From UBA1756 sp045222555 (GTDB taxonomy: Bacteria; Bacteroidota; Bacteroidia; Bacteroidales; WCHB1-69): DNA of 64,000 nt. This document shows, one piece after another, positions 32,876 through 40,631 of the stretch. The stretch lies in NCBI GenBank assembly GCA_045222555.1, contig JBGUYY010000029.1, forward strand, positions 248,001 through 312,000, written 5' to 3'. The translations under genes were made by a program, and so were the position numbers. The stretch's first letter is position 1. Each line of letters begins with the position of its first letter. The notes below the pieces were generated by a model. It ran no database searches. It was not told where the DNA came from and saw nothing but the letters and a program-made list of their open reading frames with translations.

Positions 32876-33631
32876 ATGAAAAAAATCCTATCCATCCTCC
32901 CCATCATTATCGCACTTCTATGCTGTACGAACTGCAAAAATCCTAAGCTCCATACTCCAGATTCAATTTCACAAAAAGACACTGTAAAGCAAATAGTTAC
33001 AAAAACTGACACACTCGCTCCCGACACCGAGACAGAGGCGGCCATGCGTGCGTTAGGGTTGGTAGATATTCAAGAAATCGACCCAACCATTCAAGTACAT
33101 CTGGTCTATTCCACACCCGACAATTTCACCCATACTATATTATATAAGGACATCCACAAAGCTTTCATGCTGCCTGTGGTGGCCGACATATTGAAGCGGG
33201 CGCAGGCGCAGCTCAAGGCACAGCATCCCGACTACAGTCTGCTGGTTTACGATGCGGCGCGGCCGCTCAGCGTGCAGTGGGATATGTGGGAGGTGGCAAC
33301 AGCCACTAACACCACCTATTATGTGGCCGACCCCCGCAAAGCGCAGGGATTGCACAACTACGGAGCAGCAGTGGATATCACCATTGTGGACGGCCGTGGC
33401 GACCCCATCTCCATGGGCACTCCGTTCGACTGGTTCGGGGTGGAGGCACACATCACACACGAAGATTCGCTGGTGAGTAGCGGCGCTATCAGTCAGCAGG
33501 AGCTGAACAATCGTTTATTGCTGCGCAAACTCATGACCGACAATGGGATGCTGACCATCCGCTCAGAGTGGTGGCACTTCGAACTGATGCGCGGTCCTGA
33601 GGCGCAGGCGACACTGAAGATAGTGGAATAA
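32876..33631 (+). CDS. VanX-like D-Ala-D-Ala dipeptidase lipoprotein
   Basis: A 251-residue lipoprotein (LLCCTNC lipobox near residue 20) with a VanX/DdpX-type zinc dipeptidase domain. The zinc ligands are in GLHNYGAAVDITI (H and D) and EWWHFE (H), and DAARPLSVQWDMW carries the substrate-binding Arg. It likely cleaves D-Ala-D-Ala dipeptide in the periplasm for peptidoglycan recycling; a resistance role would need the VanH/A genes, which are absent here. A Thr/Asp/Lys linker separates the lipid anchor from the domain. Confidence 0.9.
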   Translation: MKKILSILPIIIALLCCTNCKNPKLHTPDSISQKDTVKQIVTKTDTLAPDTETEAAMRALGLVDIQEIDPTIQVHLVYSTPDNFTHTILYKDIHKAFMLPVVADILKRAQAQLKAQHPDYSLLVYDAARPLSVQWDMWEVATATNTTYYVADPRKAQGLHNYGAAVDITIVDGRGDPISMGTPFDWFGVEAHITHEDSLVSSGAISQQELNNRLLLRKLMTDNGMLTIRSEWWHFELMRGPEAQATLKIVE

Positions 33632-33636
33632 AAAAA

Positions 33637-33656
33637 GGGAGAATTAAATTTCTCCT
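33637..33656 (-). terminator. Terminator between vanX-like gene and rluB
   Basis: GGAGAA pairs with TTTCTCC. On the minus strand the stem is followed by CCTTTTTTATT, so it ends rluB; it overlaps the rluB stop codon. It may also work for the plus strand. Confidence 0.55.
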
Positions 33657-34792
33657 TTGATGCTCATTTTCAGAATATTGACTTCTGCTTGCGTAAGAAA
33701 ACGCCAGCTGCCACGGGGAAGGTCTTTCTTGGTGAGACCGGCGAAGACCACGCGGTCAAGTTTCTCCACCTGATAGTCGAGCGACTCGAAGATACGGCGC
33801 ACGATGCGGTTGCGGCCAGAGTGGAGGGTCACGCCCACCTCGTTTTTACGGTCGCCCACATAGGCAATCTCATCCACCTGAATGAGGCCGTCGTCGAGGT
33901 CAAGGCCCTGTGCAATCTTGTCTAAATCAGAAGGTTTGAGGTTCTTGCTGAGGGAAACGTGGTAGATTTTTCGGACACCACTGCGGGGATGGGTAAGCTT
34001 CTTGGCCATCTCGCCGTCGTTAGTGAACAGCAGGAGGCCGGTGGTCATGCGGTCGAGGCGGCCGACGGGATAGACGCGTTCTTTGCAGGCACCCTTGATG
34101 AGCTGCATGACATGCTTGCGGTTGAACTCATCCTCCATGGTGGTGATATAGTCCTTCGGTTTGTTGAGCAGGATATAGACGGGTTTCTCGCGCTGCAGCA
34201 CCTTGTCGCCGAAGCGCACCTCGTCGGTAGGCATCACCTTGAAGCCCATTTCTGTGACGACGTTGCCATTGACGGTGATAGCACCGGCGGCGATGAGGGT
34301 GTCGGCTTCGCGGCGGGAGCACACTCCAGCGTTGGCGATATACTTGTTGAGACGGACAGGGCCCACCTGATCCTCATATTCGAGGCTACGGATTTTCACC
34401 TTCTGCGGGGCGTAGCGACCTTCGCTGCGGCGTTTGTTGACAATCTCGGTCAGGATTTCGGACTCGGCGGTCACATCGCGGCGGCGCGGCTGGTCTTCAT
34501 CGGTGCGGGGGGTACGCTTGCGGTCAGAAGAGAACGAGCGTTTGCGGTCGCCGAACGGCTTGCGGTCGCGGTCTTTAGAGAAGGAACGTTCCTTGTTGAA
34601 AGAGCGGCCTCCACCGGCAGGTTTGCGGTCGAAACGGCGCGGGGATTCCTCGCCCTCTGACTCGCCATCCTCGCTGCGCTGATGGTTGAAAGAGCGCCGT
34701 TTGGGAGCATCTTTACGGTCATCGGCGCCAGAACGACCTGGGCGCTGTTTATTGAAACTCCTCTTATTCTGCATGTTACCGTTTGTCTTCAT
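33644..34792 (-). CDS. rluB: RluB/RsuA-family pseudouridine synthase with basic repeat arm
   Basis: A 382-residue enzyme. The C-terminal 240 residues hold an S4 RNA-binding domain (VRLNKYIANAGVCSRREAD) and the synthase core with catalytic Asp in YPVGRLDRMTTGLLLFTNDGE. The N-terminal 140 residues are disordered, Arg/Lys/Ser-rich, with RSFN/RSFS repeats (RSFNKQRPG, RSFNHQRSE, RSFNKERSFSKDRDRK), as seen in Bacteroidota RluB-like proteins. It modifies U to pseudouridine in 23S rRNA. The promoter core at 34809-34816 rules out a start at 34819; Met codons at 34792 and 34774 remain. Confidence 0.92.
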   Translation of the reverse strand: MKTNGNMQNKRSFNKQRPGRSGADDRKDAPKRRSFNHQRSEDGESEGEESPRRFDRKPAGGGRSFNKERSFSKDRDRKPFGDRKRSFSSDRKRTPRTDEDQPRRRDVTAESEILTEIVNKRRSEGRYAPQKVKIRSLEYEDQVGPVRLNKYIANAGVCSRREADTLIAAGAITVNGNVVTEMGFKVMPTDEVRFGDKVLQREKPVYILLNKPKDYITTMEDEFNRKHVMQLIKGACKERVYPVGRLDRMTTGLLLFTNDGEMAKKLTHPRSGVRKIYHVSLSKNLKPSDLDKIAQGLDLDDGLIQVDEIAYVGDRKNEVGVTLHSGRNRIVRRIFESLDYQVEKLDRVVFAGLTKKDLPRGSWRFLTQAEVNILKMSIKGEI

Positions 34793-34808
34793 CTTGAAAA
34801 AATTTTTG

Positions 34809-34816
34809 CAAAAATA
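34809..34816 (-). promoter_or_regulatory. TAnnTTTG promoter core for rluB
   Basis: Minus-strand TATTTTTG, 17 bases upstream of the chosen ATG at 34792. Confidence 0.6.
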
Positions 34817-34886
34817 CATTAAAATCCTGAATTTTCAGATAGTTAAAAAATTTTTTAACAATAGATGATGATATTGAAATTTTATG

Positions 34887-34894
34887 TAATTTTG
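34887..34894 (+). promoter_or_regulatory. TAnnTTTG promoter core for infC-rpmI-rplT
   Basis: TAATTTTG about 60 bases upstream of the ATC start of infC. Confidence 0.6.
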
Positions 34895-34953
34895 CAGGCT
34901 TAAATTTTAGAGTAAAGAAAATTCATAATCACTTAAAACAAAGGAGGTTTCTT

Positions 34954-35514
34954 ATCGCAACAACATTCAACAGACCCCCGATCCGCAGGGGTGCCCCGCA
35001 AAAAAAGGAGGCCGCACACAAGATTAACGAATACATCACCGCTCCCACCGTGCGTGTAGTGGGTGACGGATTGGAGCCGCAGATCGTATCGCTGCGCGAG
35101 GCTTTGGCCATTGCAGAACGCATGGAACTCGACCTCGTGGAGATCTCTCCCCAAGCCGCACCGCCCGTGTGCAAGGTCATGGACTACCAGAAGTTCCTCT
35201 ATGAGCAGAAGCGCAAAGAGAAGGAGCAGAAGGCCAAGTCGGTGAAGGTGGTGGTGAAGGAAATCCGCCTCGGACCCCAGACCGATGATCACGACTTTGA
35301 GTTCAAGACCAACCATGCCATCCGCTTCCTGAAAGAGGGCAGCAAGGTGAAAGTGGGCGTCTTCTTCAAAGGTCGTTCCATCGTGTACAAAGACCAGGGC
35401 GAGCTCATCCTGCTGAAATTCGCACAGGCTGTTGAAGAATACGGTAAGCCCGAACAGATGCCCAAGCTGGAAGGCAAGCGCATGTTCATCGTCATCAACC
35501 CCATCAAGAAATAA
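34954..35514 (+). CDS. infC: Translation initiation factor IF-3, ATC start
   Basis: A 186-residue IF-3 of normal length when started at ATC 34954. The Shine-Dalgarno AAAGGAGG at 34940-34947 stands 6 bases before this ATC and the frame carries the expected N-domain (FNRPPIRRGAPQKKEAAHKI, EYITAPTVRVVGDG). The first standard codon (GTG 35050) would remove that N-domain. infC is known to use rare starts such as AUU so that IF-3 represses its own translation; ATC here suggests the same control. C-domain blocks: KEIRLGPQTDDHDFEFKT and FLKEGSKVKVGVFFKGRS. It heads infC-rpmI-rplT. Confidence 0.93.
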   Translation: MATTFNRPPIRRGAPQKKEAAHKINEYITAPTVRVVGDGLEPQIVSLREALAIAERMELDLVEISPQAAPPVCKVMDYQKFLYEQKRKEKEQKAKSVKVVVKEIRLGPQTDDHDFEFKTNHAIRFLKEGSKVKVGVFFKGRSIVYKDQGELILLKFAQAVEEYGKPEQMPKLEGKRMFIVINPIKK

Positions 35515-35557
35515 TTGCAATTTTCTCATATACATTAACTTAAAAACAAACTGGAAA

Positions 35558-35752
35558 ATGCCAAAAGTAAAAACCAAAGCTGCCGTTAAAAAGAGATTCT
35601 CTCTCACCGGCACCGGCAAGGTGAAAAGACACCACGCCTATCACAGCCACATCCTGACCAAAAAGTCCAAGAAAAGAAAACGTAACTTGGCTTACAGCGC
35701 CCTCGTTGATTCAACGATGGAGAACACGGTCAAACACATGTTGGGCTACTAA
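35558..35752 (+). CDS. rpmI: Ribosomal protein L35
   Basis: A 64-residue L35. MPKVKTKAAVKKRFSLTGTG and ILTKKSKKRKRNL are typical of the family. Strongly basic and of standard length. It lies between infC and rplT, the conserved order. The frame is open upstream to 35432, but the true start is this ATG. Confidence 0.98.
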   Translation: MPKVKTKAAVKKRFSLTGTGKVKRHHAYHSHILTKKSKKRKRNLAYSALVDSTMENTVKHMLGY

Positions 35753-35834
35753 TTCACATTATTTATTAACTTTATCATCAGCAAATTAAGAGTTTTAGAA
35801 TAAAACCGCTGACTTAAAGAAAGGAGAACATCAA

Positions 35835-36179
35835 ATGTCAAGATCAGTCAATCACGTTGCTTCCAAAGCAAGAAGAAAAAAGATTTTGAACCGTACCAAA
35901 GGTTACTTTGGAAAACGGAAAAATGTCTGGACAGTTGCGAAAAACACCTGGGAAAAGGGACAGCAATATGCTTATCGCGACCGTAAGGCAAAGAAAAGAG
36001 CATTCAGAAGTTTATGGATTACCCGTATCAATGCGGGCGTCCGCGAATATGGCATGTCCTATTCTGCCTTCATGGGCAGTTTAGCAAAGAAGGGCATCGA
36101 GCTCAACCGCAAAGCCCTCGCCGACCTCGCGATGAACAATCCTGAGGCATTCAAAGCTATCGTTGACCTCGTAAAATAG
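35835..36179 (+). CDS. rplT: Ribosomal protein L20
   Basis: A 114-residue L20. RSVNHVASKARRKKILNRTK, GYFGKRKNVWTVAKN and WITRINAGVREYGMSYS follow the family. A purine-rich AAAGGAGAA lies just upstream. It ends the infC-rpmI-rplT operon at a terminator. L20 often feeds back on this operon, but I see no clear L20 target in the 82-base gap before it. Confidence 0.98.
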   Translation: MSRSVNHVASKARRKKILNRTKGYFGKRKNVWTVAKNTWEKGQQYAYRDRKAKKRAFRSLWITRINAGVREYGMSYSAFMGSLAKKGIELNRKALADLAMNNPEAFKAIVDLVK

Positions 36180-36216
36180 GCCGACACCCAAACGTAAAAA
36201 GAGAAATTGCAATATG

Positions 36217-36242
36217 GAGCCGCTGAAAAGCGGCTCTTTTTT
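36217..36242 (+). terminator. Rho-independent terminator after rplT
   Basis: GAGCCGCT pairs perfectly with AGCGGCTC across GAAA, followed by TTTTTT. Confidence 0.9.
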
Positions 36243-36278
36243 GTTTTCATCCTCACCCCGCATTATCGAAATTTTGCG

Positions 36279-36286
36279 TATCTTTG
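36279..36286 (+). promoter_or_regulatory. TAnnTTTG promoter core for gmhB operon
   Basis: TATCTTTG 30 bases before the first ATG (36317); the next three genes follow with little or no gap. Confidence 0.6.
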
Positions 36287-36316
36287 CAACCGATTTGTGA
36301 AAATGCGCTTTAGGCA

Positions 36317-36865
36317 ATGATGAGAGGCAATGTTCTGAATGACACCCTGTTTCTGGACCGCGACGGTGTGGTCAACGTGCAGCTGGTAGGCGACTATGTG
36401 AAAAAGCCGTCTGAACTGGTGCTCAGGGAGGATTTTTTGCGCTCCATCCCGTACCTCAAGCAGCATTTCCGGAGGTTCATCCTCGTCACCAACCAGCAGT
36501 GCATCGGCAAAGGCATCTGCACGCAGGCCGATGTGGATGAGGTGCATCGTTATATGTGTACCCTGTTGTCAGACAACGAGTTTCGCTTCGATGCCATCTA
36601 CCTCTGCCCCCACGTGGCCGGCAGCGGCTGCGGATGCCGGAAACCCGAGATTGGCATGATCGACCAAGCCCTCGGCGATTTCCCCGACATCAAGCTGCAC
36701 CACTCGCTGATGGTGGGCGACAGCTTGAGCGACATGCAGTTCGGTCGCGCCGCCGGCATTCCCACGCTGTTCATCGGCGCCGTCACGCCCGAAAACCGCG
36801 AGGCCGTTACCGCCAACAGCGACTTCATCTCCCCCACCCTTCTCCAATTCTTCCAAAACCTGTAG
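36317..36865 (+). CDS. gmhB: HAD phosphatase, GmhB-like (heptose-bisphosphate phosphatase)
   Basis: A 182-residue HAD-family IIIA phosphatase. Motif I FLDRDGVVN, motif II LVTNQQ, motif III with GCGCRKP, and motif IV VGDSLSDMQ are all visible. The Cys/His cluster CPHVAGSGCGCRKP is the zinc-binding loop of GmhB, which dephosphorylates D-glycero-D-manno-heptose 1,7-bisphosphate for LPS core synthesis. Histidinol-phosphatase activity is the alternative. It heads an operon with an acyltransferase, which fits lipid A/core assembly. Confidence 0.88.
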   Translation: MMRGNVLNDTLFLDRDGVVNVQLVGDYVKKPSELVLREDFLRSIPYLKQHFRRFILVTNQQCIGKGICTQADVDEVHRYMCTLLSDNEFRFDAIYLCPHVAGSGCGCRKPEIGMIDQALGDFPDIKLHHSLMVGDSLSDMQFGRAAGIPTLFIGAVTPENREAVTANSDFISPTLLQFFQNL

Positions 36866-36867
36866 TC

Positions 36868-37755
36868 ATGAGATTCGCCTTCTACTTCATCTTCTACCCG
36901 CTGTCGGTGCTGCCGTTGTTCATTCTGTACGGCATTGGCTACCTGCTCTATCTCATCATCTACTATGTGGTGCGTTACCGCCGGAAGGTGGTGGCCGAGA
37001 ACCTGCGGAAATCGTTCCCAGATTTGTCGGAGCGCGAGCGGGCGAAGATCGGCCGGCGCTACTACCGCCATCTGGCACAAATCGCTGCCGAGATGCTGAA
37101 GATGCTCACACTGACACGCCACCAGGTGATGCGTCGCTACCGGTGCGAGAACCCCGAGCTGGTGAACCGATTCTACGACGAGGGCAAGAGCGTCATACTG
37201 ATGTCGAGTCATTACAACGACTGGGAATGGATGATTCTGAGCCTCCCACTCCAGTACCACCATTGTGCGGTGGGCGTCGGAAAAGCCAACAGCAACAAGA
37301 CTTTCGAGAAGCTCATCAATCGCGCCCGCACCCGCTACGGCACCACGGTGGTGTTTGCCGACCATGTGCGCGAACTATTCGAACAGCGCGAACACGAACG
37401 CCAGCTCAGCGCCTACATGATGCTCAGCGACCAGTCGCCCAACAACATGTCGAGAAGCTACAAAACCATGTTCCTGAACCAACCTTCCGGCATGATTTTC
37501 GGAGCGGAGCATTTCGCCAAAAAATATGACATTCCGGTCATTTATTATGAAATAATAAAAACCAGAATCGGTCGTTATAAAATTGTCAATCATATTATTA
37601 CAGAAAATCCGCAGGAGACCGCCGACGGGGAGATTACGGAGAAATACACCCGAATGTTGGAGACTACGATACGCCAGCAGCCCGAATACTGGCTGTGGAG
37701 CCACCGCCGCTGGAAACATCCTGTGGATATGAGTGAAATACAACACGCATTATGA
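36868..37755 (+). CDS. Lysophospholipid/lipid A acyltransferase (LpxL/HtrB-like)
   Basis: A 295-residue inner-membrane acyltransferase. An N-terminal membrane helix (LYLIIYYVV) is followed by VVAENLRKSFP, the H-x4-E catalytic block in SSHYNDWEWM, ADHVRELF, LSDQSPNN and a substrate block FGAEHFAKKYD, as in LpxL/HtrB. It adds a secondary acyl chain to lipid A or a related lipid. Starts 2 bases after gmhB. Its ATG at 36868 is preferred over a much longer frame that would overlap gmhB entirely. Confidence 0.9.
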   Translation: MRFAFYFIFYPLSVLPLFILYGIGYLLYLIIYYVVRYRRKVVAENLRKSFPDLSERERAKIGRRYYRHLAQIAAEMLKMLTLTRHQVMRRYRCENPELVNRFYDEGKSVILMSSHYNDWEWMILSLPLQYHHCAVGVGKANSNKTFEKLINRARTRYGTTVVFADHVRELFEQREHERQLSAYMMLSDQSPNNMSRSYKTMFLNQPSGMIFGAEHFAKKYDIPVIYYEIIKTRIGRYKIVNHIITENPQETADGEITEKYTRMLETTIRQQPEYWLWSHRRWKHPVDMSEIQHAL

Positions 37756-38858
37756 AGAGATTTTTGACCATCTTACTATTTATCGCCATCCTCACACCAT
37801 TTGCAAGGGCTCAGTACAAAACTGATTCCCAGCAGATTACAGTGGTCTATCTACTTCCCCTCAACAGCTCCAATGTAGGACAGTCGAAGACCACAGTGCT
37901 GAGGGAGTCGAAAGATATTGACCGCACCTTTGCCAAGTCGGTGATCGGATTTTGGTGCGGTGCTCAGATTGCCTTGGACCAGCTGGCGGAGCAGGGCCGG
38001 AACCTGAAAGTCATCGCCCGCGAAGTGAACAGCAAAGACAGTGTCAAGTTGGAGCAGATCTTCGAAGAGCCATCGGTACGCAATGCGCAACTCATCATCG
38101 CCCCCGTGCCGAAGGACATGTTCCCCTTGGTGGCTGACCATGCCAAGAAACTGCGCATCCCCGTGGTCAACCCGTTGTCGCCCAACAGCGAGATTATTAC
38201 AGGCAACCCTTACGTATACAAGATGTTACCACATGCTGATGCCAAGGCCGCCACACTGGTTGATCATTTCGAGAACGCCCACTTCATCATCTGGGGCAAC
38301 TCTAACTCCGACGAATACGAAAACTATTTCAAAGCGCACGACATCCCTTATGAAATCATCGATGAAGAGTCCTCCTTCACCGCCCGCTTGCAGTCGGACG
38401 CCAACAACGTGGTAATTGCCTGTCCCGCGCACACCAACGCCTACGCGCAGGTAGCCAATATGTTAGTGAACCGAAGCCGCATGCCCGAATTCCACTGGGT
38501 GTTGCCCGAAAGCCTGCTCAACGACAACGGCTTCGACCTCAAGGTGTTAAGTCCTTTCAATCTCTATTTCCTCTCCTACTTCTTCGCCGACGAAGAGTCG
38601 GAAGATGCGCAGGTTTTCATCGACAAGTACGTGCGCACCTACAGCACCCTGCCCACCGTGAGAAACTTCGCCTACCAGGGCTACGACGCCACCTATTTCT
38701 TCGTGGAGCTCATCAACAACGGCTTCCACATCCCAAAAGAGTTCCAACCGCTGAGCTGCCAGCTCAAATTCCGCCGTCCCGACAAGGCTAACGGCTTCGA
38801 AAACTACGGAGTGCGGCTCATACAGCTTAATCATTTGCAATACACAATCATTCAATAA
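37752..38858 (+). CDS. Periplasmic-binding-protein-like exported protein
   Basis: A 368-residue exported protein: signal MKRFLTILLFIAILTPFARA, then a type I periplasmic binding fold (VVYLLPLNSS, GAQIALDQLAEQG, APVPKDMFPLVADHAKKL, PVVNPLSPNSEI, GNPYVYKMLPHA, AYQGYDATYFFVE), as in leucine-binding proteins. In Bacteroidota such proteins are often fused to LysM; none is seen here. It could be a cell-wall amino-acid or peptide sensor rather than an ABC-transporter subunit, as no transporter genes are near. The ATG overlaps the acyltransferase stop (ATGA). Confidence 0.82.
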   Translation: MKRFLTILLFIAILTPFARAQYKTDSQQITVVYLLPLNSSNVGQSKTTVLRESKDIDRTFAKSVIGFWCGAQIALDQLAEQGRNLKVIAREVNSKDSVKLEQIFEEPSVRNAQLIIAPVPKDMFPLVADHAKKLRIPVVNPLSPNSEIITGNPYVYKMLPHADAKAATLVDHFENAHFIIWGNSNSDEYENYFKAHDIPYEIIDEESSFTARLQSDANNVVIACPAHTNAYAQVANMLVNRSRMPEFHWVLPESLLNDNGFDLKVLSPFNLYFLSYFFADEESEDAQVFIDKYVRTYSTLPTVRNFAYQGYDATYFFVELINNGFHIPKEFQPLSCQLKFRRPDKANGFENYGVRLIQLNHLQYTIIQ

Positions 38859-38888
38859 GTTAATCATTTATTTAAAATTATTATTAGT

Positions 38889-39896
38889 ATGAAAAAAGTA
38901 AAAATCGGTATCAACGGGTTCGGTCGTATCGGCCGTCTCGTGATGCGTGCCTCCATCGAACATGAAGACCTTGAAGTTGTAGCTATCAACGACTTGCTGC
39001 AGGTTGACTACATGGCTTACCTGCTGCTTCACGACTCTGTACATGGACGTTTCAACGGGACCGTCAGCGTAGAAGACGGCAACCTCGTGGTCAACGGCCG
39101 TCCTATCCGCGTCACAGCTGAGAAAGACCCCGTTAACCTGAAATGGGACGAGGTCGGTGCTGAATACATAGTGGAATCCACTGGTTTGTTCCTTACCCGC
39201 GAGAATGCGGAGAAGCACATCCAGGCAGGTGCCAAGCGCGTCGTGATGTCGGCTCCCTCCAAAGACGACACCCCGATGTTTGTGATGGGTGTGAACAACA
39301 CCGAATATATGGGCGAGGACATCGTTTCCAACGCCTCCTGCACCACCAACTGTCTGGCTCCGCTCGTCAAGGTGATCCATGAGAACTTCGGCATGGTGGA
39401 GGGTCTGATGACCACCGTGCATGCCACCACGGCTACTCAGAAGGTGGTAGACGGTCCGTCGGTGAAAGACTGGCGCGGAGGTCGTGCTGCCAACGGTAAC
39501 ATCATCCCGTCGACCACTGGTGCCGCCAAGGCCGTTACCAAGGTCATCCCCTCGTTGAAGGGCCGTCTCACCGGCATGTCATTCCGCGTGCCCACGTTAG
39601 ACGTTTCTGTGGTAGACCTCACCTGCCGTCTGGAGCGTCCGACCACGTACGACGAGATCAAGGCCGCCATGAAGCGCGCTTCCGAGAACGAGCTGAAGGG
39701 CATTTTGGGCTACACCGAAGAGAGTGTGGTGAGCTCCGACTTTGTAGGCGATCCGCACACCTCCATCTTCGACGCCAACGCTGGTATCATGCTCAACGAC
39801 CACTTTGTGAAACTCATCTCCTGGTACGACAACGAGTGGGGTTATTCCAACAAGGTGCTGGAGCTGATCAGCTACATGGCCAAACAGAACGACTAA
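38889..39896 (+). CDS. gapA: Glyceraldehyde-3-phosphate dehydrogenase
   Basis: A 335-residue NAD-dependent glycolytic enzyme. The Rossmann motif INGFGRIGRLVMRA, the catalytic Cys in SNASCTTNCLAPL, and HATTATQKVVDGPS, GRAANGNIIPS and YDNEWGYSNKV are intact. It catalyses the oxidation of GAP to 1,3-bisphosphoglycerate. A terminator follows, so it ends a transcription unit; codon bias suggests high expression. Confidence 0.98.
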   Translation: MKKVKIGINGFGRIGRLVMRASIEHEDLEVVAINDLLQVDYMAYLLLHDSVHGRFNGTVSVEDGNLVVNGRPIRVTAEKDPVNLKWDEVGAEYIVESTGLFLTRENAEKHIQAGAKRVVMSAPSKDDTPMFVMGVNNTEYMGEDIVSNASCTTNCLAPLVKVIHENFGMVEGLMTTVHATTATQKVVDGPSVKDWRGGRAANGNIIPSTTGAAKAVTKVIPSLKGRLTGMSFRVPTLDVSVVDLTCRLERPTTYDEIKAAMKRASENELKGILGYTEESVVSSDFVGDPHTSIFDANAGIMLNDHFVKLISWYDNEWGYSNKVLELISYMAKQND

Positions 39897-39910
39897 TTCA
39901 TTAACAACAA

Positions 39911-39946
39911 GGCAGATGCGGCGACACAATCCCATCTGCCTTTTTT
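39911..39946 (+). terminator. Rho-independent terminator after gapA
   Basis: GGCAGATG pairs with CATCTGCC across a 14-base loop, followed by TTTTTT. Confidence 0.85.
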
Positions 39947-39953
39947 ATTTAGA

Positions 39954-40529
39954 ATGATGGATCTCCATTATTTTTTGAATGATGATGTGGTGGGGCTGGC
40001 CCGCGACCTTTTGGGCAAATACGTCTTCACGCAGATTGACGGTCAGATAGCGGGTGGCTACATCACGGAGACAGAGGCGTACAAGGGTTTCAACGACCGA
40101 GGGTCGCACGCTTTTGGCGGTCGACGCACGAAGCGCAACGAGATGATGTATGCCGAAGGTGGGCGTGCCTACGTTTACCTTTGCTACGGGATGCACTGTA
40201 TGCTGAATTTCGTCTCCAACCAAGAAGGCATTCCCGATGCCGTGCTTATCCGTGGCATCATGCCGACACACGGCGAGGAGCTGATGCTGCAACGCACCGG
40301 CAAGCCAAAATGCACGCCGGAGGTCACCGACGGGCCGGGGAAAGTTTGTAAAGCTTTGGGTATTACTTTAAAAGAAAATGGCATTTTACTCAACAGTAAT
40401 ACTTTATGGGTAGAAGATAGAGGCAAAAGATTTAGTGAAAAAGAGGTGGTTATCGGTCCGCGAGTAGGGATTGACTATGCCGGCGAAGATGCCAAGCTGC
40501 CGTGGCGTTTTCGGGTGAAAATGGCTTGA
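39954..40529 (+). CDS. 3-methyladenine DNA glycosylase (AAG/MPG type)
   Basis: A 191-residue base-excision glycosylase of the AAG/MPG fold: ARDLLGKYVF, ITETEAYKGFNDRGSHAFGG with the catalytic Glu, NEMMYAEGGRAYVYLCYGMH, and DGPGKVCKALGI. It removes alkylated and deaminated purines. The length is standard. Start at 39954 or the adjacent Met at 39957. It has no obvious own promoter after the gapA terminator, and it precedes the atpD promoter. Confidence 0.95.
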   Translation: MMDLHYFLNDDVVGLARDLLGKYVFTQIDGQIAGGYITETEAYKGFNDRGSHAFGGRRTKRNEMMYAEGGRAYVYLCYGMHCMLNFVSNQEGIPDAVLIRGIMPTHGEELMLQRTGKPKCTPEVTDGPGKVCKALGITLKENGILLNSNTLWVEDRGKRFSEKEVVIGPRVGIDYAGEDAKLPWRFRVKMA

Positions 40530-40573
40530 AAATATTTATTTTTCAAAAGCGGTAAAAATCCATAAAAAATGTG

Positions 40574-40581
40574 TATATTTG
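40574..40581 (+). promoter_or_regulatory. TAnnTTTG promoter core for atpD
   Basis: TATATTTG about 50 bases before the atpD ATG. Confidence 0.65.
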
Positions 40582-40631
40582 CAGCCGTTTTTTGGAATTA
40601 ACGTAGTATTCATATCATACACATTATCACT

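Noticed and set aside
32876..33631. A vancomycin resistance cluster
   Set aside because: Only the VanX-like dipeptidase is present; VanH and VanA-type ligase genes are not here.
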